Positions 58,298-64,000 of a stretch of DNA of 64,000 nt are shown here, piece after piece. The position numbers and the translations under genes were made by a program. The stretch lies in contig CAVSUR010000008.1 in assembly GCA_963731285.1 (NCBI GenBank), forward strand, positions 241,260 to 305,259, in the 5' to 3' direction. Each line of letters starts with the position of its first letter. Positions within the stretch are counted from its first letter, which is position 1. The notes beneath the pieces were generated by a model. The model worked only from the letters and a program-made list of their open reading frames with translations. It was not told the DNA's origin and searched no databases. Origin of the DNA: CAVSUR01 sp963731285 (GTDB taxonomy: Bacteria > Actinomycetota > Actinomycetes > Streptosporangiales > Streptosporangiaceae).

Positions 58298-59859
58298 CGG
58301 CCGACTCCCAGCCACAGGCCCAGAGCGTAACCGACCTCCGCGATCCCGGGCCTGACCGCGCCGGCCAGGTCCGCCAGCGTCCAGGACAGCCGGATGACCC
58401 GGTCAGCGCCGCGCGCGCTGACCGTGCCGGTGTCCATCGCCCGTTCCAGCGGCGCGAGGGCATCCGGGGCGGGCGGGAAGCGCTTGCGCAGCTCGCTGCC
58501 GGGAATCTCAGCGTTGAGCCGCCACGGAGTGCCCGTCAGCCGGGCCGACGCGCGCTGGCGGGCCTGCCGGACCCGCGCGGCAACGGCGGAGCTGGGCTCG
58601 GTCAGCCGCCGGTCGCTGAGCAGCTCAGTCCGGCTGACCGGCAGGAACTCGACTTTCACGTCGACCCGGTCTAGCAGCGGGCCGGACAGCCGCGCCAGGT
58701 ACCGGCGGCGCGCCGCCGGGCTGCAGGTACAGGCGGACCGGGTGGCCGTGGCCCGGGCGCAGGGACACGGGTTCGCGGCCAGCACCAGGGTGAACCTGGC
58801 CGGGAACCGCGCTGTCAGCCCGGAACGCGCGATCGCTACCTCGCCGGACTCCAGCGGCTGGCGCAGCGCGTCCAGCACGTCCCGGCTGAACTCAGGGGCC
58901 TCGTCCAGGAACAGGCAGCCATGGTGGGCGAGGGACGCGGCGCCCGGCCGGATGAACCCGCTGCCGCCGCCCACGATGGCGGCCTTGGTCGCAGTATGGT
59001 GCGGAGCGCAGAACGGCGGATCGGTGACCAGCGGTCGCCCGGCCGGCAAGGCGCCGGCGACCGAGTGGATCGCGCTGACCTCCAGCGCCGCGGCCGGCTC
59101 GAGCCGCGGCAGCACCGTGGGCAGCCGCTCGGCCAGCATGGTCTTGCCCACGCCCGGCGGGCCGAGGAGCAGCAGATGATGACCGCCCGCGGCGCAGATC
59201 TCGGCGGCCCGGCGCGCGGTCGGCTGGCCGACGACGTCAGCCAGGTCCAGCGGGGCGGCACCCGACTGGCTCCCGGCCGATGCCGCTGCCCGCGGTCCCT
59301 GGCCCGGCTCGAAGACCTCCAGCGCTGCCGACCCGGGCGGGCATGGCTCGTCCCGCAGCCAGCTCAGCAGGGCGGCCAGGCTTGGCGCAGCGGCGACCCG
59401 CATCCGCGGCACCAGGCAGGCCTCCGGCGCGTTCCCGGCCGGGACCACCGTCATCGCGAACCCGGCGGCGGCCGCCGCGGCGGCGGCCGGCAGCACACCG
59501 GAAACCGCGCGCACCGTGCCGTCCAGACCGAGCTCCCCCATGAGCATCAGGCCGGCCAGCCGGGCGGCGGGCACCGCGCCTGCCGCGCACAAGATCGCCA
59601 CCGCGATACCGAGATCGAAGCCGCTGCCCCGCTTGGGCAGGCTGGCCGGGGACAGGCCCACGGTAATCCGGCGCTGCGGCCAGGTTTCGCCGCTGTTGAC
59701 GATCGCGGCCCTGATCCGGTCACGCGCCTCCCGCAGCGCGGTGTCGGGCAGTCCGACCAGCAGCAGGGCGACCAGGCCGTTCTCGATATCCGCCTCGATC
59801 TGCACCGGGTGGCCCTGCACCCCGGTCAGGGCAATCGCGTGCGCGCGGGCGAGGGTCAT
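58294..59859 (-). CDS. comM: YifB/ComM family Mg chelatase-like AAA ATPase
   Basis: 521 residues. Lon-protease-like amino domain (VQIEADIENGLVALLLVGLP), then AAA core: LLGPPGVGKTMLAERLPTVL (Walker A), FLDEAPEFSRDVLDALRQPL (Walker B), a zinc-like Cys group (NPCPCARATATRSACTC), and the Mg chelatase carboxyl domain. ComM is a hexameric helicase aiding branch migration in transformation. It starts directly after the yraN stop. Confidence 0.96.
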   Translation of the reverse strand: MTLARAHAIALTGVQGHPVQIEADIENGLVALLLVGLPDTALREARDRIRAAIVNSGETWPQRRITVGLSPASLPKRGSGFDLGIAVAILCAAGAVPAARLAGLMLMGELGLDGTVRAVSGVLPAAAAAAAAGFAMTVVPAGNAPEACLVPRMRVAAAPSLAALLSWLRDEPCPPGSAALEVFEPGQGPRAAASAGSQSGAAPLDLADVVGQPTARRAAEICAAGGHHLLLLGPPGVGKTMLAERLPTVLPRLEPAAALEVSAIHSVAGALPAGRPLVTDPPFCAPHHTATKAAIVGGGSGFIRPGAASLAHHGCLFLDEAPEFSRDVLDALRQPLESGEVAIARSGLTARFPARFTLVLAANPCPCARATATRSACTCSPAARRRYLARLSGPLLDRVDVKVEFLPVSRTELLSDRRLTEPSSAVAARVRQARQRASARLTGTPWRLNAEIPGSELRKRFPPAPDALAPLERAMDTGTVSARGADRVIRLSWTLADLAGAVRPGIAEVGYALGLWLGVGR

Positions 59860-60216
59860 CTAGCCCACCCCGCAGACGTGCTGGATGTCGAACTCCCCGG
59901 ACGGGGTCTTGATCACACCGACGACGTCGATCCGTATCTCGTCGAACAGCAGGCCGTGCGCCATTACCCAGCGGATCGCAAGCCTGCGCAGCCGGACCAG
60001 CTTGGACCGGCTGACCGCCTCCAGGGGCGTCCCGTACCGGCCGTCCGATCTGGTCTTCACCTCGCAGATGACCAGGACACGGCCATCCGCCGCCACGATG
60101 TCGAGCTCGCCGTCGGGGCAGCGCCAGTTCCTGTCGATAACCCGCATCCCGGCTCGCTGGAGGTACTCCGCGGCCAGCTGCTCGCCCTTCTTGCCCAGGG
60201 CATCCTTGGGATTCAC
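59860..60216 (-). CDS. yraN: YraN/UPF0102 family endonuclease-like protein
   Basis: 118 residues from GTG 60216 (VNPKDALGKKGEQLAAEYLQ). RVIDRNWRCPDGELDIVAAD and VICEVKTR hold the PD-(D/E)xK-type residues of the Holliday-junction-resolvase-like fold. Exact role unsettled. First gene of the block with comM and dprA; the upstream frame to 60294 is open but unconserved. Confidence 0.93.
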   Translation of the reverse strand: MNPKDALGKKGEQLAAEYLQRAGMRVIDRNWRCPDGELDIVAADGRVLVICEVKTRSDGRYGTPLEAVSRSKLVRLRRLAIRWVMAHGLLFDEIRIDVVGVIKTPSGEFDIQHVCGVG

Positions 60217-60990
60217 CGGTACCACCTCCGCCGCCGACGATGGCGGAGGCGGGACCGCCCGCGCCGCGGGCCGGAAGCCGCTGTGGACGAGCAACCAGGA
60301 CGCTGCCCGCCCTGTGGATGACGCAGCCGGAACGTCAGCCGTGCCTGATTAAATTGGGCCGACGAGGCCCGGCCTGGCCAGGGGCGGCGCGACTGACCGT
60401 CGCATCTGGGGTACTGGCTCTGGCCGCCCGCCAGACCGGCAGACGCCGGTCCCGTCCTGGCCGCAGCGCGCCGAGGCCGTGCACCCGTGCGCTGGCCTGG
60501 CGGGCTCACCTGGAAGTACTCCTGGCTGGAGCCGGTAAGGCTGCTCGGGCAGCCCGTTCAGGAAACTGCTCACGGGACGCTGGTGGCGGGGGGTAGCGTC
60601 CGACGGTGCCGGGGACCGTGTAGCCGCGCGACGCATGGAGGACGCTGAACGCAAACGTGGCCGGGTCGGTCTCGACGACCTCGGTGGCCGTCTCGGTGAT
60701 CTTCAGGTAGTTCCCTGGGTGGGTGTGCCCGACGACCTAGCTGCGCGCCCGCGAACGGTGTCACCGCGCTGCCTGCTCCCGCGGCGCAGTGCCTGCCTCC
60801 GCCCGGACAGCGCCGTGCACGCCTCCCATACGTAACCGACCTCGAAGCTCAGCAGCCTGGCACCGTGAGGCAGCCGCGACGGCTGCCAGGACAGCCCCGG
60901 CCGCCCATGGGCCATCCCTTAACGGCCCCGTTGATCGCCAGCGCGAACCGGCGTTAACCAGCAGGGAACACGATCCCGAGAACTCGCCGT

Positions 60991-61012
60991 CGTTTCATTG
61001 CTTTCGTTCTCG
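60991..61012. promoter_or_regulatory. putative DeoR/AgaR-type operator
   Basis: Direct repeats TTTCATTG and TTTCGTTC, 10 bp apart, resemble the CTTTCGTTTC-type operators known for DeoR-family sugar regulators. They lie about 100 bp upstream of the SIS gene, two genes before a DeoR-family gene. Confidence 0.45.
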
Positions 61013-61099
61013 CTCGGATGAGCGGATATTAGAACACACTCGTGCGCTCGGCAAGGCTGCTTCTGGTCGTTAGTGTTGCTGCCTGAGCGAGCAGAACGG

Positions 61100-61105
61100 T
61101 AGATT
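61100..61105 (+). promoter_or_regulatory. putative -10 element (TAGATT) of the SIS-ABC-DeoR genes
   Basis: TAGATT ends 7 nt before GTG 61113; no Shine-Dalgarno. Confidence 0.5.
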
Positions 61106-61112
61106 CACCTGG

Positions 61113-61991
61113 GTGCGTGCCATTACGAGCGAGATCGCCAGCCAGCCTGCCCTGTGGCGGAAGACCGCGGGCGTGGCTTCGGTGGTAGCGGGCTTGCTTC
61201 CGGCGCCCGGCGAGCCAGCTGCCGCGATCGGCTGCGGAACCTCCCTTCACGTCGCGCGGGCGTACGCGGCGCTCCGCGAGGAAAGGAACCTGGGCACGAC
61301 GGACGCGGCGACCGCCTCCGGGCTGTCACCGCACCGGAGCTACAGGCGCGTGGTCGCAATCTCGCGCTCGGGTACCACCACGGAGGTCCTGCGCGCGCTC
61401 GAGGGGCTCAGGGGAAGCACCGCCACGGTCGCGATCACGGCGGTCCCCGGCTCTCCGGTCGCGTCGTCCGCCGGTGACACGATCGTGCTGGACTTCGCTA
61501 ACGAGCAGTCGGTTGTTCAGACGCGCTTCGCGACCACGGTGCTCGCTCTGCTGCGCGCGCACATCGGCGATCGCCTCGACGCCGCGATTGCGGACGGGGA
61601 GGCAGCGCTCGCCGGGGCGCTGCCAGTAGAGCCCACGGATTTCAGGCAGTTCGTGTTCCTGGGGCAGGGCTGGACCGTGGGCCTCGCGGACGAGGCGGCC
61701 CTCAAACTGCGCGAAGCGGCCTGCGCCTGGACCGAGGCGTACCCGGCCATGGAATACCGCCACGGCCCGATCAGCGCGGCCGGCCGCGCGACCCTCGTGT
61801 GGGCCATCGGACCGGTCGATCCGGGCGTGCTCGCCGACGCGGCGGACACCGGGGCCACCGTCGTCAACGGGGGGTCCGATCCGATGGCCGAGCTCGTCCT
61901 CATCCAGCGGATGGCCGTGGAACTCGCTGAGGCTCAGGGACTCGATCCCGATCACCCGAAGCACCTGACTCGTTCGGTCGTGCTGCCGTGA
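61113..61991 (+). CDS. SIS-domain amino-sugar phosphate isomerase/deaminase (AgaS/FrlB-like)
   Basis: 292 residues with two SIS domains: IGCGTSLHVARAYAALRE, VVAISRSGTTTEVLRAL, then VFLGQGWTVGLADEAALKLRE, YPAMEYRHGPISAA and final HPKHLTRSVVLP. This lay-out matches AgaS-like deaminases/isomerases encoded with sugar-transport and DeoR genes. It is a distant paralogue of the SIS protein at 1410-2456. Leucine is often CTC here, unlike neighbouring core genes, which prefer CTG. Confidence 0.92.
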   Translation: MRAITSEIASQPALWRKTAGVASVVAGLLPAPGEPAAAIGCGTSLHVARAYAALREERNLGTTDAATASGLSPHRSYRRVVAISRSGTTTEVLRALEGLRGSTATVAITAVPGSPVASSAGDTIVLDFANEQSVVQTRFATTVLALLRAHIGDRLDAAIADGEAALAGALPVEPTDFRQFVFLGQGWTVGLADEAALKLREAACAWTEAYPAMEYRHGPISAAGRATLVWAIGPVDPGVLADAADTGATVVNGGSDPMAELVLIQRMAVELAEAQGLDPDHPKHLTRSVVLP

Positions 61992-62022
61992 GCCGCCACC
62001 GCTCACGCAGGAGGTCCTGATC

Positions 62023-63177
62023 GTGGCCGAGGTCTCGTTCCACGAGGTCACGAAAGTCTTCCCGAACGGGACGACGGCCGTTGACGGGCTCACCTGCACC
62101 ATCGCCGACGGCGAGTTCATGGTCCTGGTCGGGCCGTCCGGCTGCGGAAAGACGACCGCCCTCCGGGTGATCGCGGGGCTGGAGGAGCCAACCGCCGGAG
62201 CGATCGCCATCGGCGGAGAGGTCGTGAACGGCGTTTCTCCCCGGGACCGCGACATCGCAATGGTGTTCCAAAGCTACGCGCTGTATCCCCACAAGACAGT
62301 CCTCCAGAACCTGGCCTTCGGGCTCCGGCAGCACAAGACGCCGGCCGCCGAGATCGCGGAACGGGTCAGGGAGGTGAGCTCGCTCCTGACCCTCGATGAC
62401 CTGCTGGACCGCAAACCCGCCCAGCTCTCCGGCGGTCAGCGGCAGCGCGTGGCAATGGGGCGCGCGCTCGCCCGCAGGCCGCGCGTCTACCTCCTCGACG
62501 AGCCACTCTCGAACCTGGACGCACAGCTCCGGACCCAGCTTCGCGCCGACCTCAAGCAACTGCATCAGCGTTTCTCCACCACCACCCTCTACGTCACGCA
62601 CGACCAGGTCGAGGCCATGACGCTCGGCGAGCGCATTGGCGTGATGTCCGGCGGGAAGCTGCTTCAGCTCAGCACACCGCAGGAGATCTACCGGCGCCCG
62701 GCGAACGTGTTCGTGGCCGGGTTCATCGGCAGCCCCCCGATGAACCTGCTCAGCGCCTCCGCGACGGGCGGCCGCGTGGACGCGGGCGATCTCGTGCTCG
62801 AGGTCCCCGGCGCCCCCAGCGGCGAGCTCGTCATCGGCGTGCGCCCGGAGGCCCTGCGCCTCATGACGGGCGCCACCGGAGAGCACGCCATGCCGCTGCG
62901 CGTGGAAGTCGTGGAGCTGCTCGGCCACGAGACGATCGTCTACGGGAGCATTCGCGGTCACCGTGTCGCCACCGCCTCCACCGCCCCCGGGATCAAATCC
63001 CTGCCCCCCGAGCGGGCGATCGTCATCGCCAGGCTCGACGCGCGCCGTCAGCCAGCGGTGGGCGAGACGATCAAACTTGGGATGTCACTGGAAGACGTGC
63101 ACCTCTTCGATGCCACGTCGGGCGAGGCGGTGGCCTGGTCCGAGCCCCTCGCCTCCCGGCGCCTGGCCGGATCCTGA
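62023..63177 (+). CDS. sugar ABC transporter ATP-binding protein (UgpC/MsmK type)
   Basis: 384 residues from GTG 62023, preceded by AGGAGG. Walker A GPSGCGKTTALR, Q-loop VFQSYALYPHKTV, signature LSGGQRQRVAMGRALAR, Walker B VYLLDEPLSNLD, and THDQVEAMTLGERI; a TOBE/OB carboxyl domain (residues ~240-370) is typical of carbohydrate-uptake ATPases. Permease and binding-protein genes are not in the window. It starts 31 bp after the SIS gene. Confidence 0.95.
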   Translation: MAEVSFHEVTKVFPNGTTAVDGLTCTIADGEFMVLVGPSGCGKTTALRVIAGLEEPTAGAIAIGGEVVNGVSPRDRDIAMVFQSYALYPHKTVLQNLAFGLRQHKTPAAEIAERVREVSSLLTLDDLLDRKPAQLSGGQRQRVAMGRALARRPRVYLLDEPLSNLDAQLRTQLRADLKQLHQRFSTTTLYVTHDQVEAMTLGERIGVMSGGKLLQLSTPQEIYRRPANVFVAGFIGSPPMNLLSASATGGRVDAGDLVLEVPGAPSGELVIGVRPEALRLMTGATGEHAMPLRVEVVELLGHETIVYGSIRGHRVATASTAPGIKSLPPERAIVIARLDARRQPAVGETIKLGMSLEDVHLFDATSGEAVAWSEPLASRRLAGS

Positions 63178-63188
63178 GGACGGTTCCG

Positions 63189-63947
63189 ATGCGGCAGGCC
63201 GAGCGGCTGGAAACGATCCTGGAGTGGCTGTCCGGGAACGGCAGCGTGAATGTCGCCGACATCTCGGACGAGCTGGGCGTGTCGGCCGCCACGGTCCGTC
63301 GTGACCTCGACCTTCTCGAGCGCCAGCGCCTGCTGGCGCGCACGCATGGAGGCGCGGTCGCGCAGAGGGTCTTTTATGAGCTCCCGCTTCGCTACAAGGG
63401 CGGCCGGCACAAGGAAGAGAAGCTCCGGATCGCCCGCGAGGCCGCGACGCGAGTCGCCGCAGGTCACGCGGTCGGGCTCACCGGCGGAACCACCACCACG
63501 GAAGTGGCGCGGGCGCTGGTCGACCAGCAGCGCCTCACGCTGGTCACGAACGCTCTGAACATCGCCTCCGAGATGGCGGTACGCCCCAATCTCCAGCTCG
63601 TGGTGACGGGCGGAATGGCCAGGTCCGAGTCCTATGAGCTGGTCGGGCCCATTGCCGAGGCGAGCCTGGCCGGGCTGAACCTCGACATCGTGTTCGTGGG
63701 CGCGGACGGGGTCTCCCTCGAGGCCGGCCTCACAACGCATCACGAGGTGGAGGCCCACACGAACCGGGCACTGATCGAGCGCTCCCGCTCGGTGGTCGTG
63801 GTAGCCGACAGCTCCAAGATCGGCCTCGTGGCCTTCGCCCGGATCTGTGGGGTCGGAACGGTCGACGAGCTGATCACCGACCGCGCCGCCGACCCCAAAA
63901 TCCTGGCGGCCCTAACCGAAGCCGGCGTGAAGGTCATCACCGTCTAA
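63189..63947 (+). CDS. DeoR/GlpR-family transcriptional regulator (AgaR-like)
   Basis: 252 residues. HTH_DeoR: RLETILEWLSGNGSVNVADI, ELGVSAATVRRDLDLLERQ, RTHGGAV; effector domain: GLTGGTTTTEVARALV, VTNALNIASEMAV, DIVFVGADGVS, VVVADSSKIG and IITD-like ELITD. The effector is probably a sugar phosphate. It follows the ABC gene by 11 bp and likely controls this operon, perhaps through the repeats at 60991-61009. Confidence 0.95.
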   Translation: MRQAERLETILEWLSGNGSVNVADISDELGVSAATVRRDLDLLERQRLLARTHGGAVAQRVFYELPLRYKGGRHKEEKLRIAREAATRVAAGHAVGLTGGTTTTEVARALVDQQRLTLVTNALNIASEMAVRPNLQLVVTGGMARSESYELVGPIAEASLAGLNLDIVFVGADGVSLEAGLTTHHEVEAHTNRALIERSRSVVVVADSSKIGLVAFARICGVGTVDELITDRAADPKILAALTEAGVKVITV

Positions 63948-63990
63948 CCCCGGCCGGAGAGAACAGCTCGCACCTTCCACGGAAGCCACG

Positions 63991-64000
63991 ATGACCTGGC
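63991..64000 (+). CDS. possible start of the next gene (cut by window edge)
   Basis: An ATG at 63991 lies 5 nt after GGAAG and 43 bp beyond the DeoR stop, on the same strand. Only three codons are visible, so nothing can be said of the product. Confidence 0.25.

Larger units (their letters stand above)
60217..61112. other. 896-bp gene-free region upstream of two divergent operons
   Basis: No complete gene is supported. Contents: an AT-rich spot at 60348-60360; on the minus strand ~60590-60730 an uninterrupted protein-like stretch (GNYLKITETATEVVETDPAT, then FAFSVLHASRGYTVPG) without a start, perhaps a gene remnant; a hairpin GGCAGCCG-CGA-CGGCTGCC at 60869-60887; and DeoR-type TTTC repeats at 60991-61009. 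GC is lower near 60980-61100, fitting the promoter of the SIS-ABC-DeoR genes. Confidence 0.5.

Noticed and set aside
60217..61112. Insertion sequence remnant at the border of the right-end operon
   Set aside because: No transposase pattern, terminal inverted repeats or target duplication were found; only one short hairpin and a protein-like fragment.

Overview
The window is high-GC DNA with strong GC third-position bias, frequent GTG starts and dense, often overlapping genes. Gene content (mycothiol MshB, bacterial Ku, SigE/anti-sigma/TatB/Mrp block, XRE-DUF397 pairs, DUF3107, DUF3117, DUF6758, LOG family, DprA-ComM-YraN next to rpsB-tsf-pyrH-frr-cdsA-rlmN) points to a filamentous-type or soil actinobacterium (class Actinomycetes). 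No tRNA, rRNA, CRISPR array or insertion sequence was recognised.

Layout. 0-8.3 kb: cut HAD hydrolase, SDR, SIS-domain sugar isomerase, small Rv0909-like protein, nagA, alpha/beta hydrolase, ku, small acidic protein, then TetR-DUF3107-ferritin-like, which with the DEAD-box helicase at 8.8 kb matches mycobacterial Rv3208-Rv3211. 10.7-16.8 kb: hydrolase, RecB-like nuclease, metallo-hydrolase, PHP phosphoesterase, DUF6758, Nudix, Mrp, TatB. 16.9-20.3 kb: RseB-like protein, anti-sigma, SigE and a divergent O-methyltransferase. 20.8-24.6 kb: a WhiJ/AbaA-type regulatory island (ATP-binding protein, two DUF397 proteins, an XRE regulator, a DUF574 methyltransferase) with two matching palindromes. 24.8-32.8 kb: 3-methyladenine glycosylase, DivIVA-like protein, DHPS-like protein, LOG, dapD, lytic-transglycosylase-like protein, fdxA, dapC, cysS. 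33-38.9 kb: ddaH-rocD, mshB, S9 peptidase. 39-43.9 kb: sdhC-sdhA-sdhB and uppP. 43.9-50.9 kb: typA, small proteins, an RsbW-like kinase, an acyltransferase, rlmN, a SUFU-domain protein. 50.9-60.2 kb: cdsA, frr, pyrH, tsf, rpsB, tyrosine recombinase, dprA, comM, yraN, all on the minus strand. 61-64 kb: SIS isomerase, sugar-ABC ATPase and DeoR regulator, with different leucine codon use.

How the genes work together: lysine/DAP synthesis (dapD and dapC flank a lytic enzyme and a ferredoxin), arginine-to-glutamate-semialdehyde catabolism (ddaH-rocD), two amino-sugar phosphate sets (SIS+nagA at the left, SIS+ABC+DeoR at the right), envelope stress (sigE block with TatB), the translation/lipid block and the DNA-processing block.

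Main observations: (1) a family of about 58-bp palindromes, one perfect; (2) a matching TGTGAA(G/T)CACA palindrome before two genes of the WhiJ-like island; (3) a TANNNT element 6-8 nt before the start codon of at least a dozen genes, suggesting leaderless transcripts; (4) genes whose best Shine-Dalgarno points to CTG or ATC starts; (5) in-frame 15- to 27-bp tandem repeats in disordered tails of unrelated proteins; (6) about fourteen frameshifts confined to 32.5-43.5 kb that break cysS, mshB, an S9 peptidase, sdhCAB and uppP while their motifs stay intact, most likely a sequence-quality problem.
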